A DNA stretch of 36,766 nt from the NCBI GenBank assembly GCA_050260415.1, contig JBLNCE010000032.1, positions 1-36,766 on the forward strand, read 5' to 3'. Shown here in pieces: positions 24,545-33,306 of this stretch. Origin of the DNA: JBLNCE01 sp050260415. GTDB taxonomy: Bacteria > Bacillota > UBA4882 > JAAYXC01. The position numbers and the translations under genes were made by a program. The notes below the pieces were generated by a model. It searched no databases. It worked only from the letters and a program-made list of their open reading frames with translations, and was not told where the DNA came from. The number at the start of each line of letters is the position of its first letter. Position 1 is the first letter of the stretch.

Positions 24545-24802
24545 TCAATCATGTTCTTTTGGAACGTCGATAATACCTTGCTTGATGGCAAACAGAGCGA
24601 TTTGGGTCCTATTATTCAGGCCAAGTTTCTTGCGGATGCTAGTAACATAATTCTTGGCCGTTTTCTCGCTAATAAAAAGCTTCTTGCCGATCTCGCGGTT
24701 GTCAAGGCCTCCGGCCACCAGGGGAAGAATCTCACGCTCTCTGGGGCTCAAACCCGCCAGAGGGTCGGGCTGGCAGCCAAGACCATTCGGTGACGGTACC
24801 AA
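24545..24802 (-). CDS. Stand-alone LuxR-type HTH regulator, GerE-like
   Basis: An 85-residue protein that is almost only a LuxR/GerE DNA-binding domain: LSPREREILPLVAGGLDNRE (about 18-37), IGKKLFISEKTAKNYVTSIR (recognition helix) and KKLGLNNRTQIALFAIKQGI. The start is TTG 24802 with AGGAG nine bases upstream; a TGA lies only three codons before it, so no receiver domain is in frame. The size matches sporulation regulator GerE (about 74 residues), which controls late coat genes. The window has other spore or envelope genes (SPOCS protein, CAP protein), so a GerE-like role is reasonable but unproven. Upstream, another frame (24748-24924) is open and might be a frameshifted N-terminus. It has its own strong terminator. 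Confidence 0.82.
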   Translation of the reverse strand: MVPSPNGLGCQPDPLAGLSPREREILPLVAGGLDNREIGKKLFISEKTAKNYVTSIRKKLGLNNRTQIALFAIKQGIIDVPKEHD

Positions 24803-24956
24803 CCTGCCTCACTCCTGCGACCCACCCGGCGACGGGCGCAGTTCTGGTCTATATAGGCCAGATCTACCAATCTCCCCTCCAAACAGAGGACCGCCGGCGG
24901 GCGGTTCTTCGTTGCCTGGTTCATACTATGCCGCCGCCGTCGCATCAGTTCTTTGC

Positions 24957-25367
24957 CTATTCCCGGCGCAGGTCGGAAGCGCAACCCACGAGTTTTTGCA
25001 GGCGTTTTGTCGCCGCCCGGTCGATCTGCCCCTGGCGGTTGAGACAGACATGATCCGTCCAGCCGGTGGCCAGGAGTTCGTCCGCCCGCCGGACTTCGTA
25101 AGCAAAATGGAAGACCACCCCACGCGCGGTAAGCGTCGCGGTCAACGCCAACTCGTCGTCGTAGCGCGCCGGCTTGTGGTAACGGCAGCCGGCTTCGGTA
25201 ACCGGCAGAAAAAAACCCTGCTCTTCCCAAGATCGGTAAGTTAATCCCAGCTCCCGCATGAACTCGGTCCGGGCGACCTCGAACCAGGTCAAATAGTTGC
25301 CGTAATAAGCCACGCCCATGGCGTCCGTCTCCTGGTACCGAACCCGCAGTTTCGTTGTCCAGGCCAA
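24957..25367 (-). CDS. Acyl-CoA thioesterase, 4HBT / YbgC-like hotdog fold
   Basis: 136 residues. RVRYQETDAMGVAYYGNYLTW near the N-terminus holds the catalytic Asp and the following His/Tyr-type region of the 4-hydroxybenzoyl-CoA thioesterase family. WFEVARTEFMRELG and FHFAYEVRR complete the hotdog signature. It hydrolyses short acyl-CoA or acyl-ACP thioesters in the cytoplasm; the substrate is unknown. TTG 25367 has GAGGTGA upstream that overlaps the end of the preceding gene, 12 bases away. Coupling to a secreted adhesin-like gene is functionally odd and may be simple operon packing. Confidence 0.88.
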   Translation of the reverse strand: MAWTTKLRVRYQETDAMGVAYYGNYLTWFEVARTEFMRELGLTYRSWEEQGFFLPVTEAGCRYHKPARYDDELALTATLTARGVVFHFAYEVRRADELLATGWTDHVCLNRQGQIDRAATKRLQKLVGCASDLRRE

Positions 25368-25379
25368 ATCAGGCTCACC

Positions 25380-27701
25380 TCACCATAGATTAGGGCAAAA
25401 ATCCGCCTTGACCAGAAATTGCCGTCCCAGCAGGTCGATGGTCTCGCCCGCCGGCACGTCCCCGCCGGTCCATGACTGAAATGTGCCGGCGGCCTTGTCC
25501 CACCGCAGGATGCTGGTATTCTCGTCCCGGCCCGCGATCATGAACGTCTCGTTCCCGTGCCGAATGAACTGCAGGCCGGGGTCGTAACCGCCGTCGGCGA
25601 GACGCACGCGCCCGCGGTAGACCTGCCTGAGATCGCCGCCAACCAGGTCGTAGATGCGCAGTTCGCGCCAGGTGTCGCCCTGGCGGGCGGTCAAGCAGGG
25701 CTCGGCGATGCCGTCCCCGTCGAAATCGCACGCGAATAGGCCGTCCGGATGGGGCCAGCGCCACGAGGGGCCGATCTCGCCGGCCAGGATCTCTCTGCCA
25801 AGAGGCACGGCGCCGTCACCCGACAGCAGGACGGGCCAATACCCGTCGCGCCTGCTCAAGATGGCAAAGTCCAGATCTCCCACGCGCATCCGCGCCCGAA
25901 GGCTGAGGTCCGCGGCGGACCAGTGCGGATCCCCGGGATTGTGTACCGGCGGCGCCGGTCCCAGCAGAGGCCTGAGATAGCTCCAGCCCGGATCGTACGC
26001 GGCCGCCGGTAAGGGCGGCGCGGCCGGCGGAGCTTGACGCGCGGCGAATTGCGGCCCGGTGCCCGACCGGGCCAGGGTCCGCAGCCAGACGGACGTGACA
26101 CCCGCGTTGCCCACAAGCACGGCGGGCAGCGGGCGCTCGGCTGGTCCCGCGAAACACAGCACGGACTCGCCCGTAAAATCCGCGATCACCGTCCAGGCGC
26201 CGGCCTGCCACCTGACGATGAGGAGGCGTCTGCCCGGGGGGGAGGGGCCTGTCCCCAGGATCTCGACCGCGCCGTCGCCGTCCAGATCCGCGATCTCGAT
26301 GCCCAGAGGCGGCGCGGCCGTTCCCGGGCCGAAGGCCGGCGGCGCCACCCAGGCCTTGGCCGCCGCGCCCTGCGCGGGCGCGACCAGTCCCAGACGGACC
26401 TGGCCGCTCTGGTCGGCAAAGAAAACCGCCGCGCCCGGGGCCGGGTCCGGCCCGAGGCGGCCCGTCCGTGCGAGCAGCACCTTGGCCCCGGCGGGCAGGG
26501 CGGCGCCGATGGCGGCCGCACCGGGAGCCGCCTGGGCCGGCGGGGAACCGGAGACGGTGAAGACCAGGCGCAGCTGCGCGCGGTTGCCGGCCAGATCCTC
26601 CGCCATGGCCGTCAGTTCATGCCGGCCCGCGGCGCTCACCGGCAACCCGTTGCGCCAGAGATACCCGTCGATCCAGAAATTGGCCCAGCGCAGATTCTCA
26701 TCGCGCGCCGTCAAGGCGGGCCGCACCGGACCGGCCGATGCCTGCCCGTCCGCCACCCCGGTCACGCTCAGCGCCGGCGGCGCGCGGTCGATCGTGAAAC
26801 GCCGGACGGCCGAGGTCGCGTTACCGGCGGCGTCGCGGACGGTCACGCGAAGGGTATGCCGCCCCGGCGCCTCGACGGCCGCGTCCGGGCTGATCTCCTT
26901 GTCATCCAGGGTCACCTGGACCTGTACGGGCAGGCCGTCGCTCACGGCATAGCGCGGCACCAGCGCGCGGTAAGAGCCGTTTTCCTCCGGCTCCATGAGG
27001 GAGAGCACGGGCGGCTCGGGGTCGCCATGGATCGTGACCGCCGCCTCGCGCCCCGGCCAGACCCCGGCGGCCACGGCCCGCAGCCGGAACAGATTGGCGC
27101 CGGGTGCGATCGGCACGGCCAGGGCAAAGCGCCCGTCCCCGTCGCTCGTCCCCTTGGCCGCGATCTCCCCCGCCCGGAGGCACTCCACCGCCCAGCCCGC
27201 GCCGGTCCAACCCCTTATAGCCGCCGTGCCCGTGGCAACGGCGATCGGCACAGGTTCCAGGCGGGGCGGCGGCACGAGGTCGCCGAGCGCCGGCAGGGAA
27301 AGCTCGTTGTTGCTCTCGTCCGCCTCAGGAACGAGGTTGGCGGGATCGAGGGAGAGCGTGACCGCCAGCAATGCGGTCCCGGGTACCAGCGGCAGCTTGA
27401 AGCGGATCGGGACCCGTCCCCCCGCCGGCAGCGGCCCCACGCGCAGCGTCTCCCAGACCCATTCCAGCCCCGGATCGTCGCGCTGGCCGACGCGGACCTC
27501 GAACTGTGTGGCTGTCTCGATGGGACCGCGGTTCACGACCGGGATGGACATCACGGCTTGGCCTCCGGCCTCGAAGGAAAGCCGCGGCGGCTCACAGACC
27601 AGGTCCGGGAGCCCCTCGGCCCGGGCCGGACCCAGGAGGAGGACGAGGAGGGCGATGATGATGAGGGAGCGGGTGGGGTTGGTAAGTCGTTTCATATTCA
27701 T
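25380..27701 (-). CDS. Secreted CARDB / Ig-like / FG-GAP repeat protein
   Basis: 773 residues with a signal peptide ending near ARA (residue 29; LIIIALLVLLLGPARA). Residues about 30-130 form a CARDB module (LPDLVCEPPRLSF, then EADESNNELSLP). Residues about 140-400 contain several Ig-like bacterial surface modules, for example HTLRVTVRDAAGNATSAVRR and HELTAMAEDLAGNRAQL. The C-terminal half is propeller-like with Ca-binding FG-GAP/VCBS loops DLDGDGAVEI (about 470) and DFDGDGIAEP (about 660). No anchor or sorting signal was seen, so it is probably released or loosely bound. No catalytic motif was recognised. No Shine-Dalgarno sequence is evident at ATG 27701. It is divergent from the pectin-type gene at 28021, across 320 bases. 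Confidence 0.75.
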   Translation of the reverse strand: MNMKRLTNPTRSLIIIALLVLLLGPARAEGLPDLVCEPPRLSFEAGGQAVMSIPVVNRGPIETATQFEVRVGQRDDPGLEWVWETLRVGPLPAGGRVPIRFKLPLVPGTALLAVTLSLDPANLVPEADESNNELSLPALGDLVPPPRLEPVPIAVATGTAAIRGWTGAGWAVECLRAGEIAAKGTSDGDGRFALAVPIAPGANLFRLRAVAAGVWPGREAAVTIHGDPEPPVLSLMEPEENGSYRALVPRYAVSDGLPVQVQVTLDDKEISPDAAVEAPGRHTLRVTVRDAAGNATSAVRRFTIDRAPPALSVTGVADGQASAGPVRPALTARDENLRWANFWIDGYLWRNGLPVSAAGRHELTAMAEDLAGNRAQLRLVFTVSGSPPAQAAPGAAAIGAALPAGAKVLLARTGRLGPDPAPGAAVFFADQSGQVRLGLVAPAQGAAAKAWVAPPAFGPGTAAPPLGIEIADLDGDGAVEILGTGPSPPGRRLLIVRWQAGAWTVIADFTGESVLCFAGPAERPLPAVLVGNAGVTSVWLRTLARSGTGPQFAARQAPPAAPPLPAAAYDPGWSYLRPLLGPAPPVHNPGDPHWSAADLSLRARMRVGDLDFAILSRRDGYWPVLLSGDGAVPLGREILAGEIGPSWRWPHPDGLFACDFDGDGIAEPCLTARQGDTWRELRIYDLVGGDLRQVYRGRVRLADGGYDPGLQFIRHGNETFMIAGRDENTSILRWDKAAGTFQSWTGGDVPAGETIDLLGRQFLVKADFCPNLW

Positions 27702-28020
27702 GTTATTAGACGAATTCTAGTCTTCTTCCTTCCTGACGGTCTAGGGGTAAGGGGTAAGAAGAGCCCCTGCCCGTGAAATGCTCCTACGGATCTTTTCATC
27801 TCCATCAGCCCCGCTTGCCCGTGGTGACTGGTAGCCCCTTAACAAGAGTGGTCATTTTTGGATTCCATGTTAAGTGCTGCTAACACAACGCAAAGGATAT
27901 ACACCTAACAAAAACCAGCCATTTACCAGGGTTAGATTGACTTTATAAAATCTAATCAAAGGGATCCGTTCTGGAGTATGGACAAAGAGAATGAGTATCT
28001 AATCCAAATCAGGAGGTGAT
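27702..28020. other. Divergent intergenic region
   Basis: GC-rich on the left, AT-rich from about 27840, marking the edge of the lower-GC carbohydrate cassette. Tandem AGGGGTA units lie near 27743-27757. An inverted repeat TTAGATT-N10-AATCTAA at 27932-27955 overlaps TTGACT (27937-27942) and TATAAA (27944-27949). It could be an operator or small hairpin for the plus-strand gene, but no well-spaced -35/-10 pair is clear. AGGAGGTGAT (28011-28020) is the ribosome-binding site of the next gene. Confidence 0.45.
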
Positions 28021-30000
28021 ATGTACACTATTTCATCAACTGATGAAATATTATTAGGAGGCGCTATTAATAGGATGAAAAGATTTATTCCGATTTTATT
28101 ACTCGCGATTTTGACTATCTCTTTATCGACCGTTCACGCCACGATCTCCGGGACACCGATTCTGGCCCGGCATTATGATTTGAGGCCTTTGACCAATCTA
28201 AGCTTCTATCGGTCAAATGGACAGCTTGGCGACCTCAATAATGACGGACGGATCGACTATCTGGTCTACAGTAACTCCGTGCGGATGGCGGCCTTCGCCG
28301 ATAACGGCAGCGGCGGCCTGACCAAACTTTGGCAGTATACTTCCCCGGTTACTATTCCTGAACCCCCGGAGAAATACCAATATAAATACGTAATCTGGGA
28401 TGTCGATGCCGACGGCCAGACCGAGGTAGCAGGCATGTTTGCCAGCACCTCGGGATATCTGGAACTTCGGATTCTTGACGGCAGCACCGGTACCGTGGAA
28501 CATTCGCTCACCACCAATATCGCGAACCCAACCAGCAGCGATGATATTATGGAAACCCGTACTTACGTAACGGTGGCCAATTTCCGCGGCCTGGCCACTT
28601 CACGCGATCTCGTTTTGCTGACCGAAAACAACGGCATAGGCGAGATTTGGGCCTACGACGATTCCTTGCAGCTTTTATGGGATACCACCGGCGACAATGG
28701 GGCAGGCGAAATCCATATTTATTCGCACTATCCATGGACTTACGACCTTGACGGTGATGGCCGGGACGAACTGGTCGGCCGATGGATTTTCGACCATGAC
28801 GGATCCAAGGGACCGTTCATTTCCGACCCCGCTCTGCAAAAGTGGTTCCAGCATATTGACCGCAGCCATTTCGGCGACTTCGTTTCCACCAACCCCGGCG
28901 TGGAAATAGTCACCAGCCGGGAATATATTGAATCCACGATGTGGAAACCCGATGGGACGAAGATCTGGGAAGTTGCCTCCGCAAATAAGGACAGCAAATT
29001 AATCGTGGTCGGCGAGTTCTCGCCCGCCAACGCCGGTCCGGAAGTAACCTCATATGCCGCCGCCAAAAGCGCCAGTACGAATAAGACTTACCGGACCCTG
29101 AACGGCGCTTTGGTGAGTTCAATTCCAATGCTCGACGATGGCGGCGCCTATAATATCGACTGGGATGGCGACCGCGCCAAGGACGAAGCGTTTTGCGGCA
29201 AATGGGGCGGTAAGATTTACGATCCGGTGGACGGAAGTATCATTGACTTCCAAAATACTTACTACCCGGCTAACGCTTATACGCAAAATCCGCCTCTTGA
29301 CCGGGTCAACGGTATGGTCTGCGACGTCTACGGCGACAACCGCGAGGAGATCATCTTGGTGGATGATGATGAAATCCTGGTCTTTACCAACGGCGACACC
29401 AATCCGAACCCGCAGCAATCGCCGTATCTATCTCCTTTCTATAGGTTAATGATTGCCAACCAGATGAATGACACCCATCCGGAGCGCGCGTTCTGGCCGA
29501 ATTCCGGTGGCACTCCTCCGCCGACAGCGACGCCGACACCGCCGGGCGCGACACCCACACCGACCCCAACGCCCACGCCGACCCCGACGCCGGCAGGATC
29601 TTTCTATGATGGTTTTGAAAGGGGCAGCTTTACCGCCGGCGGATGGGTTAGCAGTGGTTGCTCAATCTCCAGTACGACCAAGTATGCCGGCAATTATTCG
29701 GCTCAGTTAAAGAGAACAAACTCTATGACCAAATCATTCAGCACCGTAGGAGTCGCTACCGTCACCGTACAGTACGTGCGCACAACCGTCTCCTACGGTT
29801 CCACCAGCCATTTTTATGCCGAATGGTTTGACGGCACTGCTTGGACTGTCCTTGAAGATGTTAACAGCTCCACCAGTTGGACCGCTGAATCTTTCACCCT
29901 GCCCGCCGGAGCGGCCAATAATCCCAACTTCCAGCTTAGGTTCAGATCCAGTGCCGGCAATTCCAACTATGCCTATGTTGATGAAGTCAGGATTAATTGA
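28021..30000 (+). CDS. Secreted FG-GAP propeller protein, PL11 rhamnogalacturonan-lyase-like, with Thr-Pro linker and C-terminal beta domain
   Basis: ATG 28021 follows AGGAGGTGAT exactly. ATG 28075 (MKRFIPILLLAILTISLS) gives a more normal signal peptide and has its own AGGAGG 13 bases away. The propeller has Ca-binding loops DLNNDGRIDY, DVDADGQTEV, DLDGDGRDEL and DWDGDRAKDE. The segment near residue 435 (DVYGDNREEIILVDDDE, then SPFYRLMIANQ) matches the GDWREE...YR..IAWQN pattern I associate with the C-terminal blade of PL11 lyases. A TPTP-rich linker (about 497-525) leads to a C-terminal module (YDGFERGSF to YAYVDEVRI) like MAM/carbohydrate-binding jelly rolls. An adjoining GH28-like gene and sugar ABC genes support action on pectin. 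Enzyme activity is not proven by visible catalytic residues. Confidence 0.65.
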   Translation: MYTISSTDEILLGGAINRMKRFIPILLLAILTISLSTVHATISGTPILARHYDLRPLTNLSFYRSNGQLGDLNNDGRIDYLVYSNSVRMAAFADNGSGGLTKLWQYTSPVTIPEPPEKYQYKYVIWDVDADGQTEVAGMFASTSGYLELRILDGSTGTVEHSLTTNIANPTSSDDIMETRTYVTVANFRGLATSRDLVLLTENNGIGEIWAYDDSLQLLWDTTGDNGAGEIHIYSHYPWTYDLDGDGRDELVGRWIFDHDGSKGPFISDPALQKWFQHIDRSHFGDFVSTNPGVEIVTSREYIESTMWKPDGTKIWEVASANKDSKLIVVGEFSPANAGPEVTSYAAAKSASTNKTYRTLNGALVSSIPMLDDGGAYNIDWDGDRAKDEAFCGKWGGKIYDPVDGSIIDFQNTYYPANAYTQNPPLDRVNGMVCDVYGDNREEIILVDDDEILVFTNGDTNPNPQQSPYLSPFYRLMIANQMNDTHPERAFWPNSGGTPPPTATPTPPGATPTPTPTPTPTPTPAGSFYDGFERGSFTAGGWVSSGCSISSTTKYAGNYSAQLKRTNSMTKSFSTVGVATVTVQYVRTTVSYGSTSHFYAEWFDGTAWTVLEDVNSSTSWTAESFTLPAGAANNPNFQLRFRSSAGNSNYAYVDEVRIN

Positions 30001-30031
30001 ACCGTATTGTTGATAGGGGTTAAGTAGTATA

Positions 30032-30071
30032 AGACAAAACCCGGAATCAGATTCCGGGTTTTGTCTCTTTT
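30032..30071 (+). terminator. Strong intrinsic terminator, shared by convergent genes
   Basis: A perfect 17-bp stem, AGACAAAACCCGGAATC / GATTCCGGGTTTTGTCT (30032-30066), with a single-base loop, is followed by CTTTTT on the plus strand. It ends the propeller gene. On the minus strand the tail is weaker, but it may also stop the GH28 operon, whose last stop is at 30096. Confidence 0.92.
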
Positions 30072-30095
30072 TAACCTAGACATTCATTGATTCTA

Positions 30096-31418
30096 TTATT
30101 TTGTAACAATATCAAAACAGTCCTGCTTGCTGACATCCGGTAAATTCTTGAGGAGATTATCGTAGTAAACATTTTCGATAAATCCGCGGTTCACGCCTTC
30201 TAGATAAACCAAACCACGGTCTGGGGATGGATCCGTTCTTTGGTCGCAAAGCTGGATGTTATTCATCCTAAGCCTACAAGCATTGATAATTACGAAATGA
30301 AATGGCTGGATCGCATAGTTGGTCCGATCGGGATCCAGTTCCACCCGTTTACCGCCGGATGGCTTCCATTCATTGGCCGGATCGCACGTACCGGTGATGT
30401 TCCAAGTGATATTGGAAAGAGTCAAGTTCTCGACCGGCTGTGTTTCGGCGCCTTCCACCAGGCAACGGCCTTTACCGGTAACGATGAGATTATCCAAATA
30501 TACGTTCCTAATCCGTCCTACCCTGGGTTCCTTATAATAACGCGGCGTGATATCCACCAAAACAGGAAATTCGTTCTCGGCTTCGATGACCAAGTTGCTA
30601 AAAACTATATTCTCGTATGTACCCCCGTCTTTCATGTACAAGGCGAGTCCGACGTTAGTCTTATGGATTACGCAATTGCTAAAAACAATGTTACGAATAT
30701 CGGCCAGCGATTCGGTACCCAGTTTCAACGCGGCATGAGCCGAACTGAGCACGCAGTTGGTGACGGTAATGTTTTCGCACGGATCGCCCTCCGTGCTTTT
30801 GATGACGATACAATCATCACCGGCGACGATGTGGCAGTCGCTGATGATTACGTTACGGCAACCATCGGGGTCAATTCCGTCGGTGTTGATCCTTTCCTTA
30901 TTGGCCAAGATGGAAATCCCGCGAATTGCCACATCCTCACAACGCAAGAGATGCAACGTCCAAAAGCTCGAATGCCGCAGCGTCACATCGATGAATTTGA
31001 TCCGGCGGCTGTTCCGGCAAAAGACCAGCGCCGGCCGGAATTTGACATCCACCGCCTCTTTAATGGAGAGAGACTTGCTGCCATTGCCAACGATGGCTCC
31101 CTGCCCGGTTATCGAGGCATTCTCCACGGCATCTGCCCAGATCAAAGCTTGAATCTGGCCGGGTAGATTGCCGTAAGGAGTGGGGGCGATGACCGGATAG
31201 AGCGACGGATCATCGGCGCCGAGGATCTCGGCCCCCGTTTCCAGATGCAGATTGATGTTGGATTTCAGCCGGATAGTGCCACAGCGATAATTCCCGGCCG
31301 GAACGTGGACAGTGCCGCCGCCCTCGGCGGCGCAGCGGTCGATGGCCGCCTGAATCGCCTCATGGTCTAGAGTCCGGTTATCCCTTTTGGCGCCAAAATC
31401 CTGCACATTGTAAACCAA
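30096..31418 (-). CDS. GH28-like polygalacturonase-family protein, apparently cytoplasmic
   Basis: 440 residues of right-handed parallel beta-helix. VQDFGAKRDNRTLDHEAIQA and GGGTVHVPAGNY at the N-terminus are typical for GH28. Motif NTDGID (178-183) and AGDDCIVIKS (199-208) supply the conserved Asp residues. The third motif, usually GHG.S.GS, reads SSAHAALKLGTES (225-237), and the expected RIK is replaced by LALYMKDGG, so catalysis or specificity may differ. There is no signal peptide. TTG 31418 has GGAGG seven bases upstream. It is last in the operon with the binding protein and permeases, which suits cleavage of imported galacturonide oligomers inside the cell. The exact substrate is unknown. 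Confidence 0.83.
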   Translation of the reverse strand: MVYNVQDFGAKRDNRTLDHEAIQAAIDRCAAEGGGTVHVPAGNYRCGTIRLKSNINLHLETGAEILGADDPSLYPVIAPTPYGNLPGQIQALIWADAVENASITGQGAIVGNGSKSLSIKEAVDVKFRPALVFCRNSRRIKFIDVTLRHSSFWTLHLLRCEDVAIRGISILANKERINTDGIDPDGCRNVIISDCHIVAGDDCIVIKSTEGDPCENITVTNCVLSSAHAALKLGTESLADIRNIVFSNCVIHKTNVGLALYMKDGGTYENIVFSNLVIEAENEFPVLVDITPRYYKEPRVGRIRNVYLDNLIVTGKGRCLVEGAETQPVENLTLSNITWNITGTCDPANEWKPSGGKRVELDPDRTNYAIQPFHFVIINACRLRMNNIQLCDQRTDPSPDRGLVYLEGVNRGFIENVYYDNLLKNLPDVSKQDCFDIVTK

Positions 31419-31457
31419 TTAACATCCTCCCAAACTTGATTGCCGGTTTATGAATAC

Positions 31458-32297
31458 TTATCCTTTCATTGCCCCAGAAGTCATGCCTGACAAGAAGTGC
31501 TTGTTTGCAAAAATAAAAACCATAATGATGGGAACTATGGAAAGAGTAGCACCCGCGAACATAATATTCCATGCCGCCGCACCATCTTGTGTAAATCTGA
31601 GTGAGATAACACCAACCGTGAGTGGCCGCAGATCCGGTCTAGTCATAGTAAACACTAAAGGCAGTATATATTCGTTCCATCCTGTTCTAAAAGACAAAAT
31701 ACATATTGTCGCCAGCATCGGTTTCATCAACGGCAAGATGATATTCCAATATACCCTAAAGAAACTACATCCATCAATGATTGCTGCCTCATCTAATTCC
31801 TTGGGGAGTGTTTTTATATATCCCATTGCAAGAAAGATATTTCTAGTCTGTTCATTACCAATGGAGATCAAAATTACACCCAATAATGATGTATGAAGAT
31901 TTAGTCTGACAGCTAGATCAAATAGCGGCCTTAAGTTCACACTTCCAATCGAAATAAACATAAATGCTATTAATGCACCCAAAAATATCCTTTTTCCGGG
32001 AAAATTTTTTCTAGCGAGACAATATCCGGTCATAGTCGAAATAATTAATGTACCTAGCATAATCGATAAACTCATGTAGATACTATTCCAAGTATAACGC
32101 ATGAAATTTGCGAGTCGCCAGGCATCAATATAATTTTGGAGAATAAATCTCTTGGGAAAGAGATTCATTCCACCCAAAACCAATTCTTGGTTAGATTCAA
32201 ATGAACCCAAAATTACGTATATTATCGGATATATTGTAAAAATGAACAATATGATTAAAAAAATATAAGGCAATATCGAAATATATTTTCTGTTCAT
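31458..32297 (-). CDS. Carbohydrate ABC transporter permease (MalG/LplC type)
   Basis: Six-helix inner-membrane subunit of a CUT1-type sugar importer. The EAA loop that contacts the ATPase is clear: LPKELDEAAIIDGCSFFRVY, then ILPLMKP. ATG 32297 has AAGGGTGG eight bases upstream and gives 279 residues; a GTG at 32309 overlaps that site. The stop of the preceding permease is 18 bases upstream. No ATPase gene is in the operon, so it likely shares an MsmX-like ATPase encoded elsewhere, as is common for Bacillota oligosaccharide importers. AT-rich like the two genes before it. Confidence 0.92.
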   Translation of the reverse strand: MNRKYISILPYIFLIILFIFTIYPIIYVILGSFESNQELVLGGMNLFPKRFILQNYIDAWRLANFMRYTWNSIYMSLSIMLGTLIISTMTGYCLARKNFPGKRIFLGALIAFMFISIGSVNLRPLFDLAVRLNLHTSLLGVILISIGNEQTRNIFLAMGYIKTLPKELDEAAIIDGCSFFRVYWNIILPLMKPMLATICILSFRTGWNEYILPLVFTMTRPDLRPLTVGVISLRFTQDGAAAWNIMFAGATLSIVPIIMVFIFANKHFLSGMTSGAMKG

Positions 32298-32315
32298 TAA
32301 TATATCCACCCTTTA

Positions 32316-33266
32316 TTATATCTCATCCATCTTCTTGCTAAATTTCAAATAGATAAGAGTTAATATGCCAATTATAATGGAAGATATAAATCCTGCCGTG
32401 GCACCATAACCATACTGTATTTGCAAACTTGTCCCCTGCATTTGACTTTCATTACCAAACAATAATTTATAGACATATAAGAGCATAACTTCGGATCTAC
32501 CTAATGGTGCACCATTTGTAAGAACCATTATACTTTGGTAATCTCTTAAGGCGTTAACCAGTGCCAACATCAAGACGATTTTCATGACTGGACCCAACAT
32601 GGGTATCGTGATATAGAAAAATTCCTGAATGGCATTTGCACCATCCATTTTTGAACTTTCATATGTTTCATCAGGAATACTTTGTAAACCTGCTAAGAAC
32701 AATATCATATAATTTCCAAAACCAGCCCAAACTGCGACAATCACTATTGATCCCATTACCTTTCTTAGATCACCCAGCCAATCTATAGGATGATTTACCA
32801 GGCCAATGGCTTGTAGCATATTATTCAGAATACCATTATAGGGACTAAAGATGAAATAAAATATTAAACTGGCCACTGCCCCGCTGATCACTGTTGGTAT
32901 GAAGAAAGTTACTCTAAATATGTGTCTTCCAGAAATTTTTTTGTTCAAAAAGACTGAAACTATTAACGAAAGTGGAAGAATAAAAAACAACTTCTTGGTA
33001 GCATATTCAAAGGTCTGCAGAACACTCTTCCAATATAGGGAATCGCGAGTAAATATTCTAATTAGATTATCAAAACCAACGAAATATTCTTTTGTAAAAC
33101 CATCATAACTATAAAATATGTATCGAATGGCCCAAATGAACGGATATAAGGAAACGGCGAGGAACAAGACGATGGCAGGCAACAGCATTATGAATAGCCA
33201 TAAATTATCAGGCCTTATCCTTCGCTTTTTTGCAATACTTGTACTAGGTGTAAGGTATATTTCCAT
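32316..33266 (-). CDS. Carbohydrate ABC transporter permease (MalF/UgpA type)
   Basis: Six-helix partner permease, about 316 residues. The EAA loop reads IPDETYESSKMDGANAIQEF followed by ITIPMLGP. I chose ATG 33266 (MEIYLTPSTS) because a G-rich GGATGGGGG lies about six bases upstream; GTG/ATG codons at 33290 and 33287 are alternatives. The long N-terminal tail before helix 1 (KKRRIRPDNLWLFIMLLPAI) is usual for UgpA-like proteins. It is separated from the binding-protein gene by a strong stem-loop. Confidence 0.92.
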   Translation of the reverse strand: MEIYLTPSTSIAKKRRIRPDNLWLFIMLLPAIVLFLAVSLYPFIWAIRYIFYSYDGFTKEYFVGFDNLIRIFTRDSLYWKSVLQTFEYATKKLFFILPLSLIVSVFLNKKISGRHIFRVTFFIPTVISGAVASLIFYFIFSPYNGILNNMLQAIGLVNHPIDWLGDLRKVMGSIVIVAVWAGFGNYMILFLAGLQSIPDETYESSKMDGANAIQEFFYITIPMLGPVMKIVLMLALVNALRDYQSIMVLTNGAPLGRSEVMLLYVYKLLFGNESQMQGTSLQIQYGYGATAGFISSIIIGILTLIYLKFSKKMDEI

Positions 33267-33306
33267 ATGAAACCCCCATCCCCTCATCACTTACCGTTTC
33301 TTTGAA

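Noticed and set aside
26034..27776. Plus-strand open frame of about 580 codons opposite the CARDB protein
   Set aside because: Arg/Gly/Pro-rich shadow without domain signatures; the minus-strand gene has a signal peptide and repeats.
29511..29595. Repeated ACGCCGACACC-like DNA as a minisatellite or CRISPR-like array
   Set aside because: It simply encodes the Thr-Pro linker of the secreted protein and has no spacer structure.
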